A stretch of DNA of 48,537 nt, from NCBI RefSeq assembly GCF_026151205.1, contig NW_026971798.1, positions 1 through 48,537 on the forward strand, in the 5' to 3' direction. The number at the start of each line of letters is the position of its first letter. Positions within the stretch are counted from its first letter, which is position 1. A program made the translations under genes and the position numbers. Positions 1-13,260 of the stretch are shown one piece after another. Source of the stretch: Bolinopsis microptera. Lineage: Eukaryota; Ctenophora; Tentaculata; Lobata; Bolinopsidae. The notes beneath the pieces were generated by a model. That model searched no databases, had not been told where the DNA came from, and was given only the letters and a program-made list of their open reading frames with translations.

Positions 1-2200
1 AATTTTTAAAGGAAAGTTGAAAAATTTTTTTAAAAAAAGAAAAAAATTCAGTTTTCACCCCGTTAAAATTAAGGTTTTTTTTAAAAACCGGCCCCTAAAA
101 GTTTATTGAGTGCACAGTTTCTCTTGCCAATTAAAAGTTTTTGGTTTTTCCCGTCAGATTTTACGACGGGGCCAAAGTTTTATTCGAAATTCTATTTGAT
201 TTCGTTATAATTGCCCTAAAGTTCCTATCAATTGAAAAGTATTTAATACAAAAATGGGAATCAAAATTTAAATTCCCCAAAGACCACTCGGAGAATGGTT
301 ACAAGAGGGTAAAAAAGAAAAACCACGAAAAACTCAGTCAGAAACTCAGGACTTGTCGTCCGAATTTAGAGGTTTTCGCTTTGCGCTAACAACTACCTTA
401 AATCTCCTCAAAACACAGATTCCCCGCAGGTGTTTTTGGGGTTTTTTTAAACCTTTTATCAAGTTAATTGTGTGCTTCTATCCCCAATTTCCCCAATTTT
501 TGCATTCTACATAACAAGGGACACCCACAAACCTGGGAGGGGATAAGACAAGAAAAATTGGGGCCCCCTTGAAATTTTGCCAAAATATCACGAGCAGAAA
601 CCTGTAAAAAGGCAAAACCATCAAAAAAAATAAACCCCCAAAACTGGTTTACTTGATGTTTTGAACGATTCTTTTGTAAACAAGTTATGTTTCGTGGTGG
701 TGTAAATCTTTGGATCCCCAGTAAAAATGATTTAACCCAAACTAATTCTCCTGAAACCAAATCAGCGTTAACCAATTTCCCTTATCCCAAGTTTTGCCAT
801 CACAAACTGGAATTACTCATTGCAAACAAGCCGGGAAAAAGCCCCGGGGCGGTAATCCGGAAAAAAAACCAGATTTGAGCTCCAGCCGATAACCCTGTCA
901 CCAACCTTCCAAAATTTCATCCAATTTTCCTGTCCAAACCTTTTTTACGTTTTATTTACGCATATCTTGGGGAAAAAAGATTTGCCGCGCCTTCCTTTAT
1001 ATACAAAAATTATCTTTCAAAACCCATTTTACAGCAAAAGACTTGGGTGAACCCCTTAGTGGTTAATTTTTAAACGCTAAGGTGATTGATTCCAGGTGAA
1101 TGGGATAACCCACATAAAATTTTTTTCCTCACATACAACCCCCATCTTTTGTTTTTTGCAGGGTTAAAAAGAAAGACGGGGGAAAATAGAGCTTAAAAGA
1201 CGAAGCAAGGGGTGCCGCCTAAAAGTAGGAATTATCCCCCGAAAAAACTGCCTCCCCATCAGAAAACCCAACGAAGACAAAAATATGCTTCCCCCATGTT
1301 TCAAAACAGCCCGTACGTGCGTTTTCATGAACGAAAAACGGAGCAGGGATACAATTGGGAAAAGCAAACCCTCCCCTTTGAGTACAGGGGGCCATTTCAT
1401 CCCGGCTAAAAAACTAAACAACAAATTCTATAGGCTTAAACTTTAAACCTCACTTTTTTGTGATATAATTCAATTGCTTTGTAGGGCCCATCCTGGAGTT
1501 TTTTACTGTCCCTGCTCTTTGGCCCCAAAAGGCCCCCTGCAAATTTGGTCCCAAACGATTAATTCCGTGGTTTAAAAAAAATCTGCATTTTTTAAAATCT
1601 TTTCTAATAAACCCAGAACAATTTCACGGTACTCCCCCAGATCAAGAAAAGGGAAACATACCAAAAATATCAAAAGGGAAAAAATCCCCAAAACCCAAAA
1701 AGTTTGTGAACCCAACAAAATACAAACAGCAAATTCCCCTACTTAAAAAATTTGCTCCCATAAAACAAAAAAAAGAAATCTGCATGAACAGATGAAAAAG
1801 CACCCCCACATGAAAATAACAAATTCACCCCACGGAACAACCTACATCGGTTTTTTGCTTAATAATTTGGGGCCCCCCCCAAAAATTTTGAAATAATTCG
1901 GCTTATAACGTTAACATCACCAGGCAAACAATAAATACTCAAAGTTTAAATTTTTCCCTAACTGGCAGCACATCAACCCATCCAAATAAATATACCAAAA
2001 TAACTCGTTTTTTGACATACCAAGTACTCGCTCATAACAACCGGAACTCGTATAAAAATAATTATCTAAAAACAACAGACTAATGGGATGACAAAAACAG
2101 GTTGATGACGTCATGGATGAATGACGTACGAAAATCATGACGAAAAACAGTCGTTGAATATTCAAAAAAATTATCCATTTTTAGGCAACAATTAGTATAA
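1..2200. other. Noisy sequence, no gene recognised
   Basis: This stretch is AT-rich with many A, T and C homopolymers. Open frames are under 90 codons and their translations are low-complexity, without domain motifs or splice-bounded coding blocks. I see no RNA gene or clear repeat. The texture is that of unpolished long-read sequence, so a real gene here would be broken by indels and could be missed. Confidence 0.6.
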
Positions 2201-3560
2201 TGGAATTTCTTAGAAATCTTAAGTTGCTATAACAGTATACACGACAGGCCAGTAGTTTAAGCGCAATGAAAATGTTTCGTAAGCACGGTTAGTCTTTTAG
2301 TTGAAATTGCCTATACGTTGTTAGGTTTTAATGTTTTTCTGTTCAGACGATGTCCCTCTGGTAGCTCTGATCGGGAGGGTCGGCATCAATCCTGGGTCCA
2401 GCTTGACAAGGCTAGTCATATGGTCCCGAGCTCCAGGTGACAAATGACAATGCCGTCCTGGTCCACCTGAGATCGGGCTTCAGGTGGCGTCTGTTGGGTT
2501 TTTGGTGGAGAAGGTTCCTGCCACCTTATCGACCCTTATTTGAGTATTTGGAAGGTCCTTAATAAGGGCCGTGTAGCCCATTTTACTAATAAATAAGGCC
2601 GTTTTAGACAGTAGGTGTTTAAATAGGCTCTATCAAAAGTTGCTAAATATATTGCTATAGTTTTTGAATCTAATTCTATGTGTAAATGGAAATAATTACA
2701 TTAAATTATATAATTATTAATAGATTATGTTTTCAAAATGAACTGTTTTAACTCCTACTTATCTCGGTTTCATCTGAATTTGTAACTTCAGCGAATCAAG
2801 TAAAAGTGCAGCATCTAATGACACCTTTTCAAAAAAAGGCCCGTTCAGAGAAAAGGGGCCTGGCCAAATTTAAGTCCACTCAAACTAGGGCCGAAAGGTA
2901 ATTCCCAGTCTAAAGTTCGTTAGGGTCTGAAGTGAAATGTCCCTTGCAGCATCCCATCCGGAGAGCTCGGTGGTAGGGCTGCGGGATAACCATGGTGGTC
3001 CCCAGTCTGTGAACTAGAGTTTTCGTCCCTGTGGTCCATCTCCACTTCACCACTCTAAAAAGTTGGATCATTTTTTCAGACTTGTGCTTGAAACTTGAAA
3101 GAAGGGGTCCCCCACGTTGAAGGCATAATGTCCGTCACGTGTCAAGAAAGAATTGTAAACACTTACGAAACTGAGTTACTCAAAAAAGTTAGATACTGCC
3201 ATGCTTTGTGTCCGGTCCCAAGAGAAGGAGAGTTTTATATGAGCAAGGTACCATGATACAAAGATAGTTAAAGAGAGAGTCTGTAAAAGAATTGAATGAA
3301 GAATTAGTCCGCAAATCTGTCCAATAATATCCCCGAGAATTAACAACACTCCGTCTCAAACCCTTGTTGTAAGGGATAACAATTCATGGCTGCTATCTCC
3401 GTGCTCACCACTCCACATTATCTCCTATCTCAATTTATGTGTGTTGCACGATCTGAAAAACTCACATTAATCATTATCTTCGTCCTGATCAACTATCTCA
3501 TCCAGCTCTTCCTCTTCGTCCCCTCATCTGCTTCCTTGTTCGTGGGAACTGGATTGTTCC
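2201..3560. other. Cleaner island, possibly repeat-derived, no intact ORF
   Basis: Homopolymer inflation is much lower here than on either side, and base composition is more balanced. No long frame is open on either strand. The block at 2340-2620 has the look of the non-coding part of a dispersed element, and it holds a perfect 8-base inverted repeat at 2463-2488. I recognise no family. Assigning it to a transposon is inference from texture only. Confidence 0.3.
2463..2488. repeat. Perfect inverted repeat (hairpin)
   Basis: The arms CCACCTGA and TCAGGTGG are exact reverse complements separated by about nine bases (GATCGGGCT). They could form a short stem-loop in RNA or single-stranded DNA. 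It may simply be part of the element-like block around it; no function can be assigned. Confidence 0.5.
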
Positions 3561-6500
3561 CCCCCGGAAGCCCCCAGAAAATATCAGCTTGAACTTCTTA
3601 AGCTTGGTTTGTTGCATCCCTGAAATTTTCCTTCTGTAAACTAGAACGTACATGGTGTCCTTAAATGTTAGAATTTCATCAAACTGTACTTTAATTTTGG
3701 CTTGTATTTGGTTTTTTAATTTCAAGACTTGATCGTAAACATGTTTCCATGATAAAAAACTTAACGAGGTAATCGTAATAAATTCCCAGTCCCCTATTCA
3801 TCTATGTTTAGTACTCACTGAGTATGTTTTATGGGTTTGGGTTTTCCATTCGCATTGATGAATCTGTAATTGCCACCATCCTAGGGTTCTTCGTCCCAAA
3901 AATTAAACAGTCATAAAGCCCCCAATTCTTAAAGCCAGACCTGTATTGTAGAAACCTGTAAGGTGCCGGGTTGTCCTAAAGGATTATACCAAGCCTGTCC
4001 TCCGTTTGTTAAATTTCAAATCAAAAATCTAATAAAGAAAAATTCATTCTGAAATCAAACGAAGGTGCTACGTACCTGGAAACTGGGAATTCTGCGTTTT
4101 GGGCTTCAGCCCTCAAAGCTGGAAAGTTTTTGCTGGTTTGTTCCCACCTTGGGAGAAAAATAAAACTTTAGCAAGAGGTCCCCCCCCCCGGTGGGCGTAC
4201 TTATCGTCAGGAACAGTTTGCAACGTGCCTCGAAACTTGCTCAGGTGGTTCCCCTACCAAATCTGCCAGTCCGACTTTTCCATGCAGTCCTTCGGGTGGA
4301 AAGGGTTTGTCCTCATGTTTTGAAGTAATCCCGTACGGTGGTACCACCCCTGGGGGACGATAAAATTGGAGAAACCCGTTCCCCCACAACCCGTTTTTTA
4401 AAATTTGGTCAACCCTAAAGATTATCCATTGCCCCGTGGACCAAGGTTGAAACGTTTAGGAAAAATGAGAAAAAATTTTTATGCCCTTACTTTTTTGTTG
4501 TGGGTTTTTGGAAACCACTTTTGAAGGTCCCCCCATGGCACACTGCTTTTCGCCTGGCTGGGGAAACTGGGGTCGATCCAAGTTTTTTTTTTTTTTTTTC
4601 CCGCCGCCATGGTTTTTACCATCTTTGGTCTTTTTGCGTCCCCACCCCCTGGAAAAAAGCCAAAGTGGGGCCCCAGGTTAAGTCAATTCAATATTAACCT
4701 CATAATATTGTTCAACAGTTTTGACCTGCTTTCGCGTTCGCGCATAAATCAAAAGTATTTTTCCCAATTCAAAAAGAGCTTAGTCTAAAAATTTTTTAAT
4801 GATTTTTTTGAAAATTTTACCAAGAAAACCCTCCGAAAGCCGAGTTTATTTAATGTTAGGAATGGTAAAAAAAACTCCGTGGAACCGTCCTTTCCTAACC
4901 GTTTTTCCCCGGGGTCCCCCCCCCTATTTGACCTGTACCCCCCCCCCCTGTCCATTGGAAGACCCCTGCTGGGCTGTTCCCCCGGACACTATATCAAGTG
5001 GGTGTTTTGCCAATATCCCTCCAACGGGTTTCACCCAAAGTTCGGGAAAAAACTGCAGTTATATGGAATTTAAAAACACCCCCTCCCATTCTAAAGCTCG
5101 GAAATAATGTTTCCAACAAATTTTGAAACCCGAAATATTTAATCTCCAAATTGGTTGGTTTTAAAGTTTGGGGGTTAAAAAAACCCTTCGGTCCTAACTA
5201 AATGAAATATCAAAGTAAAGGATTAATATTCGTAAAAAAACAACACCTTTTAAGGCTAAAATATCTCACCTTAGCCCTGAAAAAGAACTAGAGGGCGAGC
5301 AACGCCCCCCCAACAGCTCTGCTAAGATGGGGTTTGCTGCAGCGGAAAAGGTGCCTGTTGGTGTTTTGCCCATTCCGTGGTGCAAGTAATTGTGGAAAAC
5401 AATCTTTTCCCCGCTCCCCCCCAGGATCTTAATTCCCACATATTCCTCCAAAACCCCGGACGAGTAAAAAAAAGCGAGGCGAAAGGGTGCCCCCTAGGGG
5501 ACCCCCCACAGGAAACTCACCATGCTAACCAAGGGCGGGAGACCACTGTCCCCTTTTTTTTATTATTCCGAAAATGAAAAGATTGGGGCAACAAAGGCGA
5601 TGGTGGTTAGAACATTTATACTCGACACGGTAAAACCCCCGACCCTAGGTGTATGGCCCAGTCCCCCCCCTCGTCGTTTTTTTGCTTTCCCCCCCTTCCC
5701 GCCCCGGTTTTTGCCGCGACGGCCCAATGAACGAAAGATGGAAACCTTTGTTGCCCACGTGTCCCCACCCACCCCCTTCCCTGAGAGTTTTTTTAACTTA
5801 GCAGTCCTTTGATGTAAATAAACTTTTCAACAAGTTTAAATAAGAAAGGGCGTCCACCCCCTTATTCGGAGAAAATTATTTCCCTCAACTAACCCTTTTA
5901 TGGGGCACAAACGACTTTTATCAACTATAAATGTTTAATAAGAACTAAAAAAATTTCTACATTTAAATTCTTTTCTTCATTTTTCAATTTGAATATTAAA
6001 AAAAGGGTACCTTTTCCCTTGCCCAAACCTTCCCCTTAAGAAGCCCAGCAGTCCCACACCCCCTTTTTGGTGCATCCTACCATGTCCCCTTGAAAAAACC
6101 CGTCCACAAGTTTTTTTTTTTTCCCATCCCCATCGGACCACCTGGCCCCCAAAGGACATGCCCCATTTTATAAGATATTCAATGTTAGTAGTTTTTTATT
6201 CCGTTGTTAAAAAGCCGAATGGAAATCACAACTCTTTACCCTCGTTTCGGAAAATTTTCTACCATCCCCAGCACATCCCTAATAACCTGGAAATTTTTTA
6301 TACAATAGGGTTTTCTAAAGGAGCAGGAATTACAGTATAGGACCCCTGGGTGCTTTTTTTATTACCATATTTATTAGGGCGCAAAAAATTTTGTAACCCA
6401 ATCCTGAAAAACAATTACAGGATACTTGCAAGTTTTATTTTGTTATTATGTTTTTAGTAAAAAAATGAAAGCCGTTTTTTTAAACATAAAACGGCCAATT

Positions 6501-9500
6501 TCCCCCTTCATCATTTATTAATAAAATTGTATGCCAGCGGAAACGTGACCTCCAAATGTTTTTGCTTCGAAAGCCCGGGGCCGGCCCCCACCTCCCACAT
6601 TTTTTTAGTGGGTTGTTTAAGCCGAGGCTGCCTAACTTTGTCCCCCGCCTGCCAACAACCCTGCTTTATCCGTGGGCGCCCCTGTTAACATGAGAGAAAT
6701 ATAACCTAAAATAAGCCAATTAGTCCCCCCCCCCCCTCCAAGTGAAAGGTTGAAAAGGTGAAAAGTTGGAAAAGTGTTGGAAAAGGCTTTTCCCCCCAGC
6801 CACACCATAATTAGCCCTATAAAGTTGTGTAGGAGAATGGAGGTTGAGCGTACACCTATGGAGTGTAGGATGCCTATAGACGATGCTGATTCCTCGTTGG
6901 TCTCCCCCCTATGGAGGGTGGACCATAAAACCGCTGGGGGGCTTATCGTTAGAATAAATAGAACTGCTTGGGGTTGTATTTATAAAAAAAACCTATATAA
7001 CAAATTATTTTATCCCATTTCAAACCGGATAAAAACGTCCCTTCTTTTTAAATGATTTTTTAAGTAAAAGTGGGCCCTTTAAAATTAAAGTGGGTAAAAA
7101 AAAAACCGCGCCGGGCTTTACTAAATTTTATATTTCAATTTGTTCCCAGTTTTTTAAAAAGTATTTACCTCTTTATTTTAACAATTATAAGTAATGCATC
7201 TTAGCTTTTAAAGTTAAATTATTAGAAGCCTTTCACAAGTTAGTGGGTGGGTTATTTGCCCTCGACTAAAAATGGAAGAATCGTTCCACATCCATATTCC
7301 AGAAACAACTATATATTTTTTTAAAACACTGCCTCCCACAGAGCGCAATCCTGGTTATTGTTATATTTATTTAAAGTAACCACTAATCCCCTTAATTTGG
7401 CTTCTAAATTATGCCAACGCGGGCCCAACGGCGGAAAATTTTGTTTTTATTACGAAAAAGAACCTCATTTGGGCAAATGGCACAATTGCAATTTGTACTT
7501 GAAAAGCTAATACGGAAATAGTAAATTGCCTCAAGTTTGAGGGTAAACCGGCAGAACAATAAAGATGGTGGGCGTTTGAAAGGGCCCCCTAAGGGTTATT
7601 GGGGGGCGGTTTAGATTGGGTATAAATAAAGTTCCCCCCCAGAGGTAATGTTTGAAAAATGGGTCCCCCCCCCCATTCAATCGGAGCATCATACACCTTT
7701 TTGTAAGAAAATTGCTCTCCCCCGCTTTATTCCCTTAAAGTTTAATTCCCACAAATCTACTACCCGTTACCGTGGGGGTTTTATTAATGGGAGAATGCTT
7801 TAAAAGGTGCCCCTTATTCTGGCTTAATTTTTAAAAAAAAATGTTCAAAAGTTAAATGCACAAGTGCCTTATCACTATATTGCTGCCGGGGAAATAAAAG
7901 TGACCCAATAAATGAAGAATTGAATTTATACCCTTTGACATTTTCAAAAAATTCTTTGGGCATTTAAAAGGTCCCCTCTACTTCAAGTAGGCATCATTTT
8001 AGGTTCCCCCAGTAATTGGGGAGAAACCAGAGATCCCCCTTGAATGGAATACCTAAAACACTCCAAAGAAATTTAAACAATTAAACCAGCATTAAAAAAA
8101 AAAAAAAAAACAATCATTCAGGGTTCAAACACCTATTTGATGAGAACCCCCCCCCCCCTTAAACTTATTACTTTCAGAATTGAATCGGAAATTTTTCCTC
8201 GAATGCGTTTACGTTATTGATGGTATTTTTTTAAAGGAAAATAGTGTGGTTTTAAAAAAAAGAGGGAAAAGGGATAAACGGTGGAAAAAAAAAGGAATTT
8301 CTAACCAACACTTTCATATTTTCCCCCTCTGAGTTCCCCCCGTCTGTGCAAGTCATGACTAGGGAAAGGATCCCCAAAAAAATCCGATATTTTTTTTTAT
8401 CGTATTGAAAATCAATAAGCCTGGCCAAAATCCCCACCTGGGCGGTACCCCCCCCTCCCAATATTTATCCTCCCAGGTACCATCGTGCGTTTATATTTCT
8501 TCACCCTTACACCTGTTTGGATTTTAAATTGGAAACCCCAGTCCAGGCAACATGTCCCACAAAGTTTTTAAATTTGATTAAGTAATTTACTGTAAATATA
8601 ATATAATAATTAAAAAAAAATTGGTAAGGGTAAATAAAACCGTGAAAATAACAACTAAAACAATTACAGTAGATAATGGGGGTATGGGCCCCTTGCATGA
8701 ACGTCCACCCCCCATGCCTCCCCCTCTCATTAAGGCTTAAAGAAAAATCTTCTGCCCCCCTTTTTAGTTTGAATTATCCCCCTTAGAAAATACTTATTTC
8801 AGTTGTACTTTTATTTTTATCCATTTTTAAAAATTATAATTTTGGGTAAGGTATTTTTAAAAAAAGCTGATTGTTTCCAGAAATCGACACAAGACCCCTT
8901 TAAGTTTTATACTGTCAAAAATGTTTTTCCATTAGGTAATAAATGTTACCTGTTTGTTTTTTTGTAACCTAACCCACCCGTCCCCCGCCCCACAAAATCT
9001 AGAAATTTGTAATAACTTACCTCCTCTTTCCCAGTAATCCCCTTGTTTATTTTCCCCCCCACGCCTCCCCCCCTCCAATGGTGGTTTTTCCCATGGTCCC
9101 CCCACAAGCCTCAGAGATTTTGTTTACGCATTGAAAATAAAAACCAAAAGAAAATTGTAACGATAATCCTTCAGGAAAAACTAGATATGACCAGCCTAGT
9201 TTTTTTTTATGACCAATAATTTTTGTCGCTTCCGCCACAAAAACCATTTATTACAGGTATTTTTTGAAATAATTTTGGGCCTTCCAGTGGTTTCGGTAAA
9301 CAAAAGTATTTTTTAATCTGTCCCCCCCCCCCCTGAAAACCCCGTCCCCCGGTTGGAATGTTTTTCATCTTTTTTATAAAACCGTAAAAACCGGACCCGA
9401 AATCAAGGCCTGGCCCCCGCACAATAAGATAGTGTTTCTGTGAGTGTTATAAACTGGGTATCAGACAGAGATGAGGGTTATAATAAAACAGCCTAAGCCT

Positions 9501-9860
9501 AGTAGTGTGATAAAATATCCCCCCCTTAACTAAGAAATTGAAATTCCCCCCCTTACGCACCGGTTAAAATAACCACAAACGAAAAAATGAGAAAAGCTCG
9601 GTTTTTGGTGATACGAAAAAATAAAAAGCCATGTTTTACCCGGCCGCCTTTTTGGGTCAAAATCCCTAAACCAATGTTTTTTTTTAAGGTAAGGTCCCAC
9701 GGCCCCCCCTCACTCTGTCCAAGGAACCGGTGCCCTAAGCGATGTCCTATCTCCAATGAAAGGAGATGGAAAAAAAAATTGAAATGTTATTGCTAACCCC
9801 GTGTGTCCACGGCCTAGGATTTAAACCCTGCGCCCTTGGTAAAATTAGCCTAAGTTAATT
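3561..9860. other. Noisy sequence, no gene recognised
   Basis: C homopolymers are frequent (for example near 4180, 4940, 6727, 7668 and 9321), alternating with T- and A-rich runs. The short open frames are proline-, phenylalanine- or glycine-rich translations of homopolymers. A small GAAAAGTTG-like repetition is visible near 6741-6790. Nothing else can be supported. Confidence 0.6.
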
Positions 9861-9863
9861 ATG

Positions 9864-10195
9864 TAAACGTCACTAGTATTAAATGACGTTCCCACCCCAC
9901 TAGTATTAATTAACCCCCGTCACAACAATTATTATGGGATAACGTTTTCCCACAAGTATTATGAACGTCCCCCCACTAGTATTAAAGAACGCCCCCCCAC
10001 TATGATGAGACGTTCCACCCCCCCACTAAGTTTTGTTTTTTTAATGAAACGTTTCACACTTATACGACCAATATGATGACGTTCCAAATCCCCACCAGAT
10101 AAACGGTCGCCACAAAAGTATTTTAAATGGACGGCCCCCCCCCCACTATAATTTATGGACCGTCAAACCATGAATGTGACTCGTCGCTTTATTAT
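9864..10195. repeat. Degenerate tandem repeat, unit about 26 bases
   Basis: Variants of ACGTCCCCCCACTAGTATTA recur about ten times, with unequal C-run lengths and small deletions. CACTAGTATTAA is the best conserved core. The irregular spacing is what an ordinary minisatellite would look like after homopolymer miscalling, but true divergence between units cannot be excluded. No coding frame runs through it. Confidence 0.7.
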
Positions 10196-12890
10196 GAGGT
10201 ATATTGAAAAAAAAAGAATAAATTTTAATAAAACCTTAAAAAAAGGGATAAATCAATTCATCTAAGTTTTCAAACCGGCCCTTAGGGCCCTCCGGCGTGT
10301 CTAGAAAAAATCCCTGGGAATGGGAGCAACCGTTATTAATTCCCCATCCCTTTTTGGATACTATTTAGGAACAATTTTAGCTGTATTTTTATCAAGCTGG
10401 TACAGTAAGTTTCTAACAGTTACTTGTGGCTTGAAATTATTAAGACCCCAACCACCGGAAAAATAAGTGGCCGGACAAGAGACTATTTTTTTAATTTAGC
10501 TTAATTGAATTCCTGAAAAACCTATTAAACCCGGATTAAACCCCCCGTAATTAATTTGTAATAGTAATGTGGGTCAAAAACCGGCGAGAATTTTCTCGAC
10601 CAACAATGGCCAAAAATTAAAGGGGTCCAAATCACCTAAATGGCCCCAAAACTAAATAAACCAAAGGTTTTAAAAAGGTTCACTGTGTCCAGGTTCCACC
10701 TGTCCCCCACCAGAAAGGTAAAAGAGTAAAAGACCTCCGAAAACTATTTTTGTCGCCAAATGTGGGTCCCCCGGGAGGAAATGCAGCAAAAAAAGGGGAG
10801 TTTTTTACTAATGTTGGTGGCCAAGGCCCCCCACTCGCCAACCCGGACTAGGCAGGGAAGACCTGTTTCAAGTAACCAAGTAAAGTAAGTAAGATAACCT
10901 GTCCCCCCCCAGAAAGAAAGAAACCCTACTTACATAATATCCACTGCTTATTATATAACTCCCCCGGAAATCCCGTATAAAAAATCACAAAAAGCACTAT
11001 CCCGTCAGGTTTTTGAACGCACCTCTACGTGTGGGGTCGCCCCACTGGGACCCTCCCCCCCCCTCCCCGGTCCCCTTCCTTCGAAGTCCCAGGATGGTTA
11101 AAACAAATAGTCCTCGTACTTTATTCCTGCTCAGGTTTTTTCCCTGCCCCTGTAAACCTCGGCAAATTACCAACACTTTTTTTTTTTCGTGGGAGAAAGA
11201 ATCATATTTGTATAATGTCCCCCCCATTCTGGGTAATCATTTCAATCTCTACATTTTCCTGTAGGGAAGATGATGTATCCCTTCCCGTCTAACTTTCTAA
11301 AAGTCCCCCCCCGTCAGAACTTCCGTTTCGGAGGAAGAAAAATATGTGTTCCCCCGTAAGACCCAACCTCCCCTCCCAGAAAAACATGATCCCAAAATCC
11401 CCCTAAGAGGGGTATCCCCCTTTTTAAGATGGTCCCCCCCCCCCCCTTTTTAAATGTTGTCCCCCCCAAAAGTTAATTTAACTTTTATCTTTCCCTCCTC
11501 CTTTTTTTATTTACTGAGGGACAGTTTAATATTTAAAATAAAAATTCCTGACCTTATTTTGTAAAAATATGGACGATTTTTGTCCCCAAAAAACATAATG
11601 ATGGATTGGGATCTAAACGGCAAAAATTAAACAGTAATCCGAAACTTGCTCCCCCCGGGCTCATATTAAAAGTTTAAGAACCGAATAATTTTAAATGAAA
11701 ACCGAGAAACCAAAAAAAAATTTAAGAATTCCAATGTATAAAAGTAAAGAATTTAACTTTTACAATTTCCCTCCTTATTAAACAACAGGTCTTTTAATTT
11801 TATATAATTTTATTGGGCGATTATGTTAGCAAGCAGAGCCCTGTGGCCCCGCCGAGGGGTTTTTTTTAGGTACCCAAGATGAGGCCCCCAACCCGAAATC
11901 GAACCAAACAGAAAAAAAAAAGATACAAAATTTACATTAATAAAATAAAAAACAGCCAAAAATACTCGAACAATACCTAAAAGCCTAATTTCAAAACCTG
12001 TTAAAGAAGCAATATAGTATTTTAGTTAAATTTACCGGAAATACTAAAATTTAAGGTTTAAGTTTTAAAAACTCTACTACAAAAACTTTATAATATAAAT
12101 GGAAAAAATGCAAGAAGAGAATTAAATACGAAAAATCCGGGCTTGGTTTTTTTTTTTTTGGAAATGCCCAATAACAGTAAAGTATAAAATTGCCCCCAGA
12201 TCTCCCAAAATTTCAAATATTGTTACGGAGGTTTTTGGTTGTTGTATAAACAGGAAACCCAATGTAAACAGAGGTCCGATAATATGTGTAATGTTTTTGC
12301 CAATGGGGGTTTGGCAACATGCATGTCCCCCCCCCCCCCCCCCATACATCCGTGGGACCCCCGTTAGGTTCATTTGCGTCCCCCCCCCTAAATATAATAC
12401 AAACAGAAAAAAATTAACACAGCTAGCTTAAGAAAATGAAGGTGATATACTACTAAATACGGCCTTTGGGGCAAAAAAAGTCCCAAATAGCGGAGTGAGC
12501 GAAACAAAGTTGGGCAAAGGGTTGTGGAAAAGGCAGGGGAAAGATAAGAGACACGCCCAAAAGGAACTGGCCTAAGTAATCCTTTTGAAAAGTAAGAAAA
12601 CACGGGTAATCGAAAAAGCCGTTCCTATCTATGCGTGTTGGGGGTGGGCAACTGTCCACCACCCGACCCAACCTTAATTTAATTGAAACTATCCGTCCTC
12701 CCGATTTTTTATGGTACAAGTCCACCTTTTAAAGGCGCACAAATCGTTCCAACAATGGGAGAATTTTCCATTTGGCAAAATTTTGCCCCCGGAACTGGGT
12801 AAAGTCCAAACTTGTACAAGTTGGTCTATTGTGGGGGTTTCCTTTGGCCCTGCTGTGATATAGGGAAAAGCAAAGTTAGTTTTAAAGGAG
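10196..12890. other. Noisy sequence, no gene recognised
   Basis: No domain-like translation or structured RNA is visible. The block ends in very C-rich sequence that includes a run of 17 C at 12327-12343. Open frames near 11.0 kb and 12.1-12.7 kb overlap each other on both strands, have no start or splice context, and translate homopolymers. Confidence 0.55.
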
Positions 12891-12891
12891 T

Positions 12892-13260
12892 CCGGTAACC
12901 TAATTTTCAAAACTTTCAATGATGTAGAAAATTCACCAAAAGTGCGGGGTTGAGCCTTTATAGTTGATCCGGTAACTTTCCATGTTGGGAAAATTCCACA
13001 CAAGTGGGCGGGGGGGGAAAGGCATAAAATAGTTTGGGGGTAAGGTGGGGAATGCCGTAACTTTCATGTTGATAAAATTCCACCAAAAAAGTTTGGGCGG
13101 GGGAGCTAATAAGTTGGTAAAGGATTCCGGAAAAACCTTCAATGTTTGGAAAATTCCAAAACAAAAGTGGCGGGGGACTTATAGTATTGGGTAAAGGATC
13201 CCCGGTAACCTTCCAAATTGTTGAATTCCCACCACAAGTGGGCGGGGTAAAAAGTGCCGG
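12892..13260. repeat. Degenerate tandem repeat, unit about 70-85 bases
   Basis: About five copies follow the order CCGGTAACTTTC, then AAAATTCCACC, then ACAAGTGGGCGGGG, then a T/A-rich spacer with TTGGTAAAGGAT. Further decayed copies may extend to about 12,740 on the left. Indels mostly fall in G and C runs, as expected for uncorrected reads of a regular minisatellite. Confidence 0.7.
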
